DNA of 64,000 bases from Lysobacteraceae bacterium PS02340 (GTDB lineage Bacteria > Pseudomonadota > Gammaproteobacteria > Xanthomonadales > Xanthomonadaceae): positions 62,001-126,000 of the forward strand of contig JASCOC010000005.1 of assembly GCA_029959605.1 (NCBI GenBank). Reading direction: 5' to 3'. Both the position numbers and the translations under genes were made by a program. The notes under the pieces were generated by a model. The model worked only from the letters and a program-made list of their open reading frames with translations. It did no database searches and was not told the origin of the DNA. This document shows positions 7,730 to 17,105 of this stretch, piece by piece. Every line of letters begins with the position of its first letter. Positions within the stretch are counted from its first letter, which is position 1.

Positions 7730-10700
7730 TCAGGCGCCGCCCGGGCGATCCAGCAGCGCCAGCACGTCCTCGAACGGCGCGGGGCGGGCGAACAGATAGC
7801 CCTGCAGTTCCTCGCAGCCGTGCGCGGCCAGCCAGTTCCACTGCACGTCGGTTTCCACGCCCTCGGCCGTCGTGCACAGGCCCAGCCGCTGCGCCATGCG
7901 GATGATCGCGTCGCAGATCGCCTCGTCGTCGGGATCGCGGCCGAGATCCTGCACGAAGGAACGGTCCAGCTTCACCCGGTGCAGCGGCAGGCGCTTGAGG
8001 TAGGCGAGGCTGGAATAGCCGGTGCCGAAATCGTCGATCGCGATGCACACGCCGGCGTCGCGCAGCGTCGCCATGTCGCGGATCACGTTGTCCGGGCTGG
8101 CCATGACCACGCTCTCGGTGAGCTCGAGTTCGAGGATGCCGGCCGGCAGCTCGAAGTCGCGCAGCACCGACAGCACGTCGTCGACCAGTCCCTGCTGGAA
8201 CTGCGCGGCCGATACGTTGACCGCGATCCGCAGATGGCCCCAGCCGTGCGCGACGAGGATCCGGTGATGGCGCGCGGCCTCGCGCAGCACCCAGCGGCCG
8301 ATCGGCACGATCAGCCCGCTGTCCTCGCAGACCGCGATGAACGCATCGGGCGTCAGCAGGCCGCGTTCGGGGTGCTGCCAGCGCAGCAGCGCTTCCATGC
8401 CCACCGGCCGGCGCTGCTGGTCGAACTGCAGCTGGAACGCGAGCGCGAACTGCCCCGTCTGCACGGCGTCGCGCAATTGCGACACCAGCGCGAGGCGTTC
8501 GCTGGCCTGGGTGCCGAATTCGTCCCGATACGCCACCACGCAGTTCCGGCCCTGCTGCTTGGCCTGGTACATCGCCTGGTCGGCATGGCGCAGCAGCAAT
8601 GCGGGATCGTCGCCGTCGCCCGGGTGGCGGCAGTAGCCGATGCTGGGCGTGATCTGCAGCGACGCGTCGCCGATCTCCATCGGCTGCGACAGGCCGCGAA
8701 CACACGTTCGGTCGCGCGGGCGACCGCGTCGCGATCGACGGCGTTCATCACCAGCACGAACTCGTCGCCGCCGAAGCGGCCGACCGTATCGCCCGGCTGC
8801 AGCGCCGCACGCAGGCGACGGCCCACGGTACGCAGCACCTCGTCACCGCTGGCGTGGCCGAGGCTGTCGTTGATCAGCTTGAAATCGTCGAGATCCACGA
8901 ACACCAGTCCGACACAGCCGCTGCCGGCGTCGGCGCGGGCCACCGCCTCGGCCAGACATTCCATCACCAGCTCGCGGTTCGGCAGGCCGGTGAGTTCGTC
9001 GTGGGTGGCGCGATGCGCGAGCGTGTCTTCCGCGCGGCGCCGTTCGGTGATGTCGTTGAGGATGCCGACGAAATGGGTAAGCGCGCCGTCCTGGTCGCGC
9101 ACCGGCGCCATGCGCAGTTCGTTCCAGAACGGCGAGCCGTCGCGCCGGTAGTTGCGCAGCTGCACGCGGACCTCGTGCGCCTGCGCGATGGCATCGCGGA
9201 TCGCGGGCAGCGCCGGCTGGTCGCGTTCGGTGCCCTGCAGGAAGCGGCAGTTGCGGCCGATGCTGTCCTCGGCCGAATACCCGGTGATGCGCGAAAACGC
9301 CGGATTCACGTACACGATCGGCTGATCGTCCGCGCAGGCATCGGCAATGATGATGCCGTTCTCGGTGGCTTCCACCGCGCGCCGCAGCAGGCGCAGGTCG
9401 GCCTCGTCGCGGCGACGGCGGGTGACGTCGAGCATGCCGCCCACCGCGCGCACCGGCTGGCCGCCGGCATCGCGCAGGATCATGCCGCGGTCCTCGACCG
9501 AGGCGTAGTCGCCGTTCTCGCAGCGCAGGCGGTACTGCGCGTGCCATTCGGTCGCGCCGCTCGCCAGTGCGGCGTCCAGGTCGCGCCCGACGCGCGCCTC
9601 GTCGTCGGGATGCAGCAGCGCCGACCACTGGTCGATCGTTGCCGCATGCGTGCGCCAGTCCCAGCCGTACTGTGCGGTGAAGCCTTCGTTCCACCACAGG
9701 CGGCCGGTGGCGATGTCCCAGTCCCAGATTGCATCGCTGGTCGCCCGCGCGACCATCTGGAAGCGCGCGTCGCTGCGCTCGCGTTCGGCCTCGACGCGCT
9801 CGCGGTCGCTGGTGTCGAGCACCAGCACCAGCCGCGCGGGACGGCCGAGGAACTGCAGGCTGCTCGAGTACACCGTCACCGCGAAGGTGCTGCCGTCGCG
9901 GCGCCGGTGGCGGAAGCGGCGGCCGATGTGCGGCGCGGGTTCGCGGGCGACCTCGCGGCGGATGGCATCGCCGTCCATGTCGACGACGATCGCGTCGGCC
10001 GTCAGCGCGAGGAACTGCTCGAGCGCATACCCGTACTCGGCGATGGCCGCCGCGTTGACGGCGAGCATCTGCAGGGTGTCGCGATCGTAGACCAGCGACG
10101 GCAGCGGATGATGTTCGTAGAGGTAGCGGTACTGCGCCTCGACGTCGCGCATGCGCGCGGTGAGATCGGTGATCGCCCCGGCCGAGCGCGCGATGTCGGC
10201 GCTCAATGCGCGTTCGCGACGTGCGCCGACCACCAGCATGCGCAGGCCGAACAGCCACGCCAGCAACAACAGGCCGGCGCCGGTCGCGAGTGCGATGACG
10301 AACGTCCACCAGCCTGCAAGCAGATCGTCGCGCCCCACGCCGACGGTGGCGATCAGCGGATACCGCGACAGGGCGTGGTAGCCGATCAGGCGCCGCGTGC
10401 CGTCGAGATCGCTGCGCCCTTCCAGCAGTCCGGCCTCACGCAGATTGACGCCCTGGGTGAACAGGATCGACTGGCGGACATCGGTGCCGACGAAGGCATC
10501 CGCCGGGTCCGAGCGGGTGACGATCCGGCCGTTGCGATGCACGAAGGTCGCGGTGCCGCTACGCCCGAGATCGAGTTCGCGCAGCAACGCATGCAGCGGC
10601 CGCGCCCGCAGGTGGCCGAGCAGCCAGCGCGGCGAGCCGTCGGGCGCGTCGGAGACGGCCAGCGCGAGCGGCAGGACCCACCCCGCACCGTCGCTGGCCG

Positions 10701-11136
10701 GCAGCGGTTCGCCCGCCTGCAGCCGCGCGCCGTCGGGGCCGGCTGGCGTCGCGAATCCGGGCCGGACATCGACCAGGGCGAGATCCTGCAGGTCCGGATG
10801 ACGCGACAGCACGCCCTGCACCGTCGCATCGACCCGCGCATCCGTCGTGTCGGGCCCGCGCTGCCGGATCGCGTCCAGATCCGCGCCGATGCCGGTGAAG
10901 GCCCGATCGAGATTGCCGAGGGTCAGTTCGAGATTGCGCGCGAGCCCGGCCGACATGTCGCGCACGTAGCGCTCGCCGGCCTCGTGGCGTACGCGCAGAT
11001 CGTTCCAGGCCACGACCGAGGCCGCCGCGCAGACGCTGGCGACCAGCAGCCCGCCGATCAGCAGCGCACGGTTGCGCCGGCGACGCGCGGGCGCGCCGTT
11101 GGATCGGTCTCCATCGCTGTCCCACTGGTCCTGCAT
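7730..11136 (-). pseudogene. membrane PAS-GGDEF-EAL protein split by a single frameshift
   Basis: Read from 11136 (or GTG 11160) this encodes two transmembrane helices flanking a periplasmic sensor region, a run of PAS domains, and a GGDEF domain with intact FGGDEF. About 75 residues after that motif the frame is lost near 8692, after ATERVFAAC. The rest of the GGDEF domain and a full EAL domain continue in another frame, beginning LSQPMEIGDASLQ. The EAL part keeps MEALLRW, ELTES and DDFGTGYSS. One extra C in the GGCC run (coding strand) would restore a single c-di-GMP turnover protein of about 1,130 residues. This is either a real recent inactivation or a sequencing error. The EAL half could be expressed from its own ATG at 8680, but has no good ribosome site. 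Confidence 0.8.
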
Positions 11137-11203
11137 CGCAGCCCGACGTCCCCCTGTCACGGCGTCATCGATGCTGCCACAGATGGCCGCGCCCGCGCGG
11201 CGC

Positions 11204-11854
11204 TCAGTGCACGACGTGTTCGCGCTTGGCGGTGCTGTTGGTCATCAGCCGGTCGGTGTAGGCGATGCCGATCGCCGAGAGGATGAAACCGCCGTGGATG
11301 ATCGTCTGCCACATCACACCGGCCTGGGTGACCTTGGTGCAGACCGGCGCGGCCAGCGACAGGCCCGCGGCGAGCGCCTGCGCGTGGGCGGTGGCGGCGG
11401 TGATGAAGTCGGCCGAACCGCAGACCGGCAGGCCCACGTCGCCGGCGGCGATGAAGGTCTTGAGCAGGTGGATCGACGAGATGCCGATGATCGCCATCGC
11501 CAGCTTGACCTTGAGCACGCTCGCATTGACGTGGCTCAGCCATTCCGGCTGGTCGGGGTGGTTCTGCAGGCCCAGGCGCGAAACGAAGGTCTCGTAGCCG
11601 CCGACGATCACCATCACCAGCAGGTTCGAAATCATCACCACGTCGATCAGCCCCAGCACCAGCAGCATGATCCCCTGCTCGGTCAGGGTGTTGGCGTCGG
11701 TCACCAGATGGGTCAGTTCCTTGAGGAACAGGAACACATAGACGCACTGCGCGACGATCAGGCCCAGATACAGCGGAAGCTGCAGCCAACGCGATCCGAA
11801 GATGACGTAGGTGAGCGGGTTCATGCGCGTCGGCGCGGCGGGCTGGATCGACAT
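11204..11854 (-). CDS. YqhA/UPF0114 family inner-membrane protein
   Basis: A 216-residue membrane protein with four predicted helices. Family features are the early RWLQLPLYLGLIVAQ segment, the LGLIDVVMISNLLVMVIVGGYE block (residues about 66-87) and a KVKLAMAIIGISSIHLLKTF block. UPF0114 proteins are widespread inner-membrane proteins of uncertain function. The start at 11854 matches the ORF, but a second Met at residue 11 (11824) may be used; neither has a strong ribosome site. It lies in the same direction as the GH92 gene but 366 nt away, so is probably transcribed separately. Confidence 0.85.
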   Translation of the reverse strand: MSIQPAAPTRMNPLTYVIFGSRWLQLPLYLGLIVAQCVYVFLFLKELTHLVTDANTLTEQGIMLLVLGLIDVVMISNLLVMVIVGGYETFVSRLGLQNHPDQPEWLSHVNASVLKVKLAMAIIGISSIHLLKTFIAAGDVGLPVCGSADFITAATAHAQALAAGLSLAAPVCTKVTQAGVMWQTIIHGGFILSAIGIAYTDRLMTNSTAKREHVVH

Positions 11855-12220
11855 GGCGGGCGTGTGGCCGGGGGTGGGGTGCGCGGAGCGTAGCGAGGGC
11901 CCGTGACTTTGCCAATCGCCGGGTCTGGCGGTTCGCGCAGGCCGTCGAACGCCGTCATGGCGGGCTTTTCCGAGAATGCTGCAGCGCAGCGCTCCGGCGT
12001 GGCGCCGGGGTCACGAACCCGCTCGGCGCGGGCGGCGAATGGCGCACGCCTCGTCCGAGATTGACAGCGTTGTCATGCGCTGGGTACAACGCATCCCGCG
12101 GTGCCGTCCGGCAGCGCGTCCGGATCTGGGAGGGTCGGGAATGTCGTCGACGCGCCTGGCGCGAACGGCGGACGCGGCCTATGCCGCGCCGCCCGCTCAC
12201 CAGTGGACCGTCACCCGCGC
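11855..12220. other. 366-nt gap between the GH92 stop and the yqhA-like start
   Basis: No convincing gene lies here. The stretch should contain the promoter of the yqhA-like gene. It also contains a rightward promoter-operator (12061-12090), followed by a purine-rich ribosome-like site (GGGAGGG, 12128-12134) and an ATG at 12141. That ATG opens a 68-codon frame running antisense into the GH92 3' end, with no recognisable protein similarity. A small dyad CCGGCG/CGCCGG is at 11994-12008. Confidence 0.5.
12061..12090 (+). promoter_or_regulatory. orphan LacI-type operator overlapping a sigma70-like promoter
   Basis: TGACAGCGTTGTCA at 12062-12075 is the exact reverse complement of TGACAACGCTGTCA found before the TonB receptor and beside the second lacI. 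A perfect TTGACA -35 (12061-12066) and TACAAC at 12085-12090 (18-nt spacer) make a repressible rightward promoter. No recognisable gene lies downstream. Operator identity is strong; promoter use is inferred. Confidence 0.6.
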
Positions 12221-14581
12221 TCAGCGCGCGGCGGTGGCCGGCGTCATCGAATACGGCGCCTCGGCCCCTGCGCCCGGCCAGGCCTGCGACGGCTCGGCCT
12301 GCATCGTGAACCGCAGTTCGCCGCCGGCGAGGATCTCGGCGTGACGCAGGAACGCGCGCTGCAGCGGCTTGCCGTCGAGCGTGACGCTGCCGATGTAGCC
12401 GTGGCCCTGTGCGAGTCCGTCGGCGACGACGGTGAACTGCCTGCCGTTCGGCAGCTTCAGCGTGGCACGCGGCAGGAACGGCCGGCCGATCACGTACTCG
12501 CCGCTGCCCGGCGCGACCGGATAGAAGCCCAGCGCGGTGAACAGATACCAGGCCGACATCTGGCCGAGGTCGTCATTGCCAGCCAGGCCATCGGGGCGGT
12601 CGGCGTACTGCGTGTCCATGATCGTCTTCAGCCGCGCCTGCGTGCGCCAGGGCTGGCCGGCGTAGGCGTAGAGATACGCGACGTGATGGCTGGGTTCGTT
12701 GCCGTGGGCGTACCAGCCGATCAGACCGGTGATGTCTTCCATGTGCTCGAAGATCGACGGATCGACCTCGGCCTCGAAGGCCGCATCGAGCCTGCCGAGC
12801 AGCGCGTCGGCGCCGCCGTGCGCGGCGGCCAGGCCGGCGACGTCGTGCGGCACGTACCACGAGTACTGCCAGGCGTTGCCTTCGGTGTAGTCGGTGCCGT
12901 AGCCGCTGGCGGTCGGATCGAACGGCGTGCGGAAACTGCCGTCGCGGTTCTTCGCGCGCATGAAGCCGGTGCCGGGATCGAAGGCGTTGCGCCAGTTCGC
13001 GGCGCGCGTATCGAAGCGGCGCGCGATGTCGGTGCGGCCCATCGCCTGCGCCATGCGCGCGATCGTCCAGTCGCCATAGGCGTATTCGAGCGTCTTCGAC
13101 GCGGCCTCGCCCTCCTCGTCGATCGGCACCCAGCCCAGTTCCATGTACTGGCGCAGGCCGTCGTAGGGGCCGTAGGACGCGCTGGCGACCATCGCGTCGA
13201 GCGCGGCGTCGGCATCGAAACCGCGGATGCCCTTGAGATACGCGTCGGCGATCACCGGCACCGCGTGGTAACCGATCATCGTCCACGTCTCCTGCCCGTG
13301 GAACGACCACACCGGCAGAATCCCGTAGGGGCTGTGGCGCCGGTGCGCGAGCAGCGAGTCGACGAAGTCGGCGTTGCGTTTTTCGGGCTGCACGATCGTC
13401 AGCAGCGGATGCAGCGCGCGATAGGTGTCCCACAGCGAGAACGTCGAGTAGTGGGTGAAGCCGTCGGCCGTGTGCACGGCCTGGTCCGGCCCGCGATAGC
13501 GGCCGTCGACATCCATGAAAAGCGTGGGGCCGAGCAGCGTGTGATACAGCGCGGTATAGGCGCTGCGGCGGTCGGGCTCGGGCGCGTCGATATCGAGCAC
13601 CGACAGCGCTTCGGTCCACTCGGCCTTCGCCGCGCTGCGCACGCGGTCGAAATCGAAGTCCGGCACTTCGGCGTCGAGATTGGCGATCGCGCCGGCTTCG
13701 TCGACCGACGAGATCGCGACCTTGACCACGAGCGGCGCGTCGAGCTTGCCGAAGTCGAAGGTGCCGACCAGTTGCCGGCCTTCGATCTGCGCGCGTTCGC
13801 CGGGGCTGCGATCGCCCGGCGGCGCGAAGCCCTTGTAGGCGATGTCGGTCTCGGTGTTGTGGAAGGCGTGTCCGGTCAGCGGACGCGAGAAACGCATCGC
13901 GAAGTACAGCTGCCGGCCCGGCGCCCAGCCGCGGGTCACGCGGAAGCCGGTGATCGTACCGTCGGGCATCTGCCGCAGACGCGACCACAGGATCTTGCCG
14001 GGGTAGTCGTACATCGACGTGCGCAGGTCGAGCAGCACGCGCGCATCGGTGTCCTCCGGGAAGGTGTAACGGTGCACGCCGGCGCGCGCGCTTGCGGTGA
14101 GTTCGGCGCGCACTTTGGAGTCGTCGAGAGTGACGGCGTAGTAACCGGGCTGGGCGATCTCGTCGTCGTGGCGGAAGCGCGAGGCGTAACCGCTGCCGGG
14201 CACTTCGGGATCACCGCGTTCGAGTTTTTCGGGGCCGGTCACCGGCATCAGCAGCACGTCACCGAGATCGGAATGGCCGGTGCCGGAGAAGTGCGTGTGC
14301 GAGAAGCCGACGATGCTGGTGTCGTCGTAGCGATAGCCGGCCGCCCAGTCGTAGGCCTGCGCGCGCGGCTGGATGCGCGTGTCCGGGCTCAGCTGGACCA
14401 TGCCGAAGGGCACCGTCGCACCGGGATAGGTATGGCCCTCGCCGCCGGTGCCGATGAAGGGATCGACCGACGCATAGGCCTGCTCGCCCACGTCGCGCGC
14501 GTCCGCCAGCGCCGTGCCCGCGCCCAGCAGCGCGCCCATCGCGAATACCGCCTGTGCCATCGCCGCTCCCAGCTTCGCCAT
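12221..14581 (-). CDS. GH92 family exported alpha-mannosidase
   Basis: The product is 786 residues with a signal peptide (cleavage near LADARD, residue about 27; a second Met at residue 8 could be the start). GH92 enzymes are calcium-dependent exo-alpha-mannosidases acting on mannan or N-glycan side chains. Family features: the N-terminal VDPFIGTGGEGHTYPGA and VPFGMVQLSPDT strands, the GFSHTHFSGTGHSD segment, a WSFHGQETWTMIGYH region, where the general acid Glu is expected, and the C-terminal NDDLGQMSAWY motif carrying the catalytic Asp pair, followed by LGFYPVAPGSGEYVIG. Linkage specificity (alpha-1,2 or other) cannot be told. It is divergent from the lacI-permease operon, and both promoters share a 135-bp region with two operator-like dyads. 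Confidence 0.93.
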   Translation of the reverse strand: MAKLGAAMAQAVFAMGALLGAGTALADARDVGEQAYASVDPFIGTGGEGHTYPGATVPFGMVQLSPDTRIQPRAQAYDWAAGYRYDDTSIVGFSHTHFSGTGHSDLGDVLLMPVTGPEKLERGDPEVPGSGYASRFRHDDEIAQPGYYAVTLDDSKVRAELTASARAGVHRYTFPEDTDARVLLDLRTSMYDYPGKILWSRLRQMPDGTITGFRVTRGWAPGRQLYFAMRFSRPLTGHAFHNTETDIAYKGFAPPGDRSPGERAQIEGRQLVGTFDFGKLDAPLVVKVAISSVDEAGAIANLDAEVPDFDFDRVRSAAKAEWTEALSVLDIDAPEPDRRSAYTALYHTLLGPTLFMDVDGRYRGPDQAVHTADGFTHYSTFSLWDTYRALHPLLTIVQPEKRNADFVDSLLAHRRHSPYGILPVWSFHGQETWTMIGYHAVPVIADAYLKGIRGFDADAALDAMVASASYGPYDGLRQYMELGWVPIDEEGEAASKTLEYAYGDWTIARMAQAMGRTDIARRFDTRAANWRNAFDPGTGFMRAKNRDGSFRTPFDPTASGYGTDYTEGNAWQYSWYVPHDVAGLAAAHGGADALLGRLDAAFEAEVDPSIFEHMEDITGLIGWYAHGNEPSHHVAYLYAYAGQPWRTQARLKTIMDTQYADRPDGLAGNDDLGQMSAWYLFTALGFYPVAPGSGEYVIGRPFLPRATLKLPNGRQFTVVADGLAQGHGYIGSVTLDGKPLQRAFLRHAEILAGGELRFTMQAEPSQAWPGAGAEAPYSMTPATAAR

Positions 14582-14592
14582 CGCGCCCTCGA

Positions 14593-14606
14593 TTGGATCG
14601 GTTCAA
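14593..14606. promoter_or_regulatory. imperfect operator copy next to the GH92 start
   Basis: TTGGATCGGTTCAA shares its right half, CGGTTCAA, with the stronger dyad at 14694-14707. The two centres are 101 bp apart in the divergent region. It lies 12 bp upstream of the GH92 start and is likely a second site for the adjacent LacI protein. Confidence 0.5.
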
Positions 14607-14693
14607 TGGCCGCGAACCTAGCACTGGCGCTCAGGCCGCGCATGTTGCGCCGCAGGATGCCGTGGACCGCTGCAATGGTCACCATGCGCGCGT

Positions 14694-14707
14694 CTGAACC
14701 GGTTCAA
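14694..14707. promoter_or_regulatory. operator of the mannoside-locus LacI regulator
   Basis: The core TGAACCGGTTCA (14695-14706) is a perfect 12-bp palindrome with a central CpG, the usual form of a LacI-family site. It ends 10 bp before the lacI ATG, so binding would block lacI transcription or initiation. This fits autoregulation plus control of the divergent GH92 gene. Confidence 0.65.
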
Positions 14708-14716
14708 ATTTCTGGC

Positions 14717-15796
14717 ATGTCTCCGATCCGACGCGTGACTCTGGCCGACATCGCGGCCGCCTGCGGGCTGTCCAAGGCGACGGTCTCGATGGTGTTGCGC
14801 GACAACCCGCAGGTGCATCCCGACACCCGCGCGCGGGTCCGCACCGAGCTGGAGCGCCAGGGCTACGTCTATCACCGCGGCGCGGCCAGCCTGCGCCACG
14901 GGGGCGCGTCGAATGCGGTGGCGCTGGTCGTCAACGATCTGGCGAATCCGTTCTTCGCCGAGTTCGCCGCGGGCGTCGATGCGGCGCTGGCCGAAGCCGG
15001 TCATGTGCTGCTGCTCGGCAGCACCGGCGAGTCGGTCGAGCGCCAGCAGGCCGTGTTGGCCTCGCTGGTCGAACACGCGCCGGCAGCGCTGATCCTCTCG
15101 CCCGCCGAACACAGCAGCGCCGCGCGCCTGCGGAAAGTCTGCGGGCCGCGGCTGCCGGTGCTGCTGTTCAACCGCACGCTCGACGACGGCGGCACCGGCG
15201 ACTGGGACTATCTGGCCCTCGACAACCGCGCCGGTGCGCGTCTGGCGACGGAGCACCTGCTCGCGCAGGGCCATCGCGCGATCGCGTTCTTCGGCGGCCA
15301 TCGCGAGTCGAGTTCCTGCGGCGAGCGTCGCGCCGGCTATCGCGAAGCGCTGGCCGATGCGGGCATCGCGCCCGATCCCGCGTGGTTGATCGAATGCGCG
15401 CCCACGCGCCTCGAAGCCGCGCGGCAGACGCCGGCGCTGTTCGCGCGCGATCCCGCACCGACCGCGGCGGTCTGCTACAACGACGCCGTCGCGCTGGGCC
15501 TGATCGCCGGCCTCGCAAGCTGCGGCCGCCGCGCCGGCCACGACTTCGCCGTGACCGGTTTCGACGACATCGCCGAAGCCGCCTTCGCCTCGCCGCCGCT
15601 GACCACCATCGCCACCGATCCGCGCGCCCGTGGCCTGCAGGCTGCGCGACTCGTGCTTGCGCGATTGCGCGGCGCGCTGCCCCACGCGTCCCACACGACC
15701 ATCGCCCCCGTTGCGCTGCAGATCCGTGCCAGCACGGCCGCCGCGCCCGACTCCGCATTCCCATCGCCCGCCCGGGCCCGAGGTAGCGCCGCATGA
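14717..15796 (+). CDS. LacI-family regulator of the mannoside locus
   Basis: A 359-residue repressor. The ATG at 14717 was chosen because the DNA-binding domain begins directly after it: VTLADIAAACGLSKATVSMVL is the helix-turn-helix and DTRARVRTELERQGY leads to the hinge. The periplasmic-binding-protein-like effector domain covers residues about 65-335 (VALVVNDLANPFFAEFAAGVD, then CGERRAGYREAL and VTGFDDIAEA). It should respond to mannose or a mannoside, inferred from the neighbours only. Its stop overlaps the permease start by 4 nt, so regulator and transporter are one transcript. The frame stays open far upstream, antisense to GH92, but that extension is not coding. Confidence 0.9.
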   Translation: MSPIRRVTLADIAAACGLSKATVSMVLRDNPQVHPDTRARVRTELERQGYVYHRGAASLRHGGASNAVALVVNDLANPFFAEFAAGVDAALAEAGHVLLLGSTGESVERQQAVLASLVEHAPAALILSPAEHSSAARLRKVCGPRLPVLLFNRTLDDGGTGDWDYLALDNRAGARLATEHLLAQGHRAIAFFGGHRESSSCGERRAGYREALADAGIAPDPAWLIECAPTRLEAARQTPALFARDPAPTAAVCYNDAVALGLIAGLASCGRRAGHDFAVTGFDDIAEAAFASPPLTTIATDPRARGLQAARLVLARLRGALPHASHTTIAPVALQIRASTAAAPDSAFPSPARARGSAA

Positions 15797-17103
15797 ATCC
15801 GTCCAGCCGCACGATGTCCAATCCCGCTGCGATCGCAGTGGTCAGCCTGATCTTCTTCACCTGGGGCGGCCTGACCAGTCTCAACGACGTGCTGATCCCG
15901 CATCTCAAAGCCGTGTTCTCGATGAACTACACGCAGACGATGCTGATCCAGTTCACGTTCTTCGGTGCGTATTTCCTGATGTCGATGCCGGCCGGCGCCG
16001 TCGTCGCGCGCGTGGGCTACAAGGCGGGCATCGTCATCGGTCTGGTGATCGCCGCGATCGGTGCGGCGCTGTTCTATCCGGCCGCGCGACTGCCGTCGTA
16101 TCCGGTGTTCCTGACCGCGCTGTTCGTGCTGGCCAGCGGCATCACGTTGCTGCAGGTCGCGGCCAATCCGTACATCAGCCTGCTCGGCCGGCCGGAGACC
16201 TCGCACAGCCGCCTCAATCTGGCGCAGGCGCTGAACTCGCTGGGCACGACGGTGTTTCCGCTGCTGATCGGTCCGCTGATCCTGGTCGGCGCGGTGCTCG
16301 GTGCCGACGAGATCGCGGCGATGGGCGCGGCCGAACAGATCGCCTACCGCGCGGCCGAAGCACGCTCGGTCGAAATGCCGTATCTGCTGCTCGCCGGCGG
16401 CCTGTTGCTGATGGCGGTGTTCGTGCTGCTGATGCGCATTCCGTCGCTGCGCGAATCCACCGAGGCCAGCCCGGCCGTGCACCACACCTATCTCGAAGCG
16501 CTGCGCACCCCGCATCTGCGCTGGGGCGTGCTGGGCATCTTCTGCTACGTCGGCGCGGAGGTCGCGATCGGCAGCTTCCTGATCAACTACATGGCCGAGC
16601 CGGAGATCGGTGGACTGACCGAAGCGCGCGCCTCGCAGTTCCTCGCGTTCTACTGGGGCGGTGCGATGGTCGGCCGCTTCCTCGGCGCGGCGCTGATGAC
16701 CTTCATCGACGCGCGCAAGCTGCTCGGTTTCGCCGCCGGCATGGTCTGCCTGCTTCTGGTGGTCACGATGAGCACGACCGGTCACGTGGCGATGTGGAGC
16801 GCGCTGGCGATCGGCCTGTTCAACTCGATCATGTTCCCGACCATCTTCACCACCGCGATCGAGCGTCTCGGCACGCTGACCAGCAAGGCGTCTAGCCTGC
16901 TGGTGATGGCGATCGTCGGCGGCGCGCTGATCCCGCTCGCGCAGGGCGCGCTGGCCGACAACATCGGCATCCAGCATGCGTTCGTCGTGCCGCTGGTGTG
17001 CTACGTCTACATCATCTGGTACGGCCTGCGCGGCTCGCGCCTGAGTGGCGCCGCGCTGACCACGGCCGATGTGCCGGCGCCGCGTCCGGGTGCGATGCAT
17101 TGA
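15793..17103 (+). CDS. FHS-family MFS sugar permease (FucP/GluP type)
   Basis: A 436-residue inner-membrane protein with about 12 helices, belonging to the fucose/galactose/glucose:H+ symporter branch of the major facilitator superfamily. Diagnostic stretches are FFTWGGLTSLNDVLIPHLK near the N terminus, QVAANPYISLLGRPETSHSR and the following LNLAQALNSLGT. In this operon it is the likely carrier that takes mannose released in the periplasm into the cytoplasm; the sugar is inferred from the isomerase and kinase downstream. It starts inside the lacI stop codon (ATGA overlap). Confidence 0.9.
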   Translation: MNPSSRTMSNPAAIAVVSLIFFTWGGLTSLNDVLIPHLKAVFSMNYTQTMLIQFTFFGAYFLMSMPAGAVVARVGYKAGIVIGLVIAAIGAALFYPAARLPSYPVFLTALFVLASGITLLQVAANPYISLLGRPETSHSRLNLAQALNSLGTTVFPLLIGPLILVGAVLGADEIAAMGAAEQIAYRAAEARSVEMPYLLLAGGLLLMAVFVLLMRIPSLRESTEASPAVHHTYLEALRTPHLRWGVLGIFCYVGAEVAIGSFLINYMAEPEIGGLTEARASQFLAFYWGGAMVGRFLGAALMTFIDARKLLGFAAGMVCLLLVVTMSTTGHVAMWSALAIGLFNSIMFPTIFTTAIERLGTLTSKASSLLVMAIVGGALIPLAQGALADNIGIQHAFVVPLVCYVYIIWYGLRGSRLSGAALTTADVPAPRPGAMH

Positions 17104-17105
17104 GG

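Noticed and set aside
5994-8705. 903-codon minus-strand frame spanning uvrD and the EAL region
   Set aside because: It is the alternative frame of uvrD and of the EAL domain; translation is Arg-rich with no motifs.
12101-14716. Long plus-strand extension ahead of the LacI gene, antisense to GH92
   Set aside because: The GH92 protein on the other strand is fully convincing, and the LacI DNA-binding domain starts at 14717; the extension has no domain.
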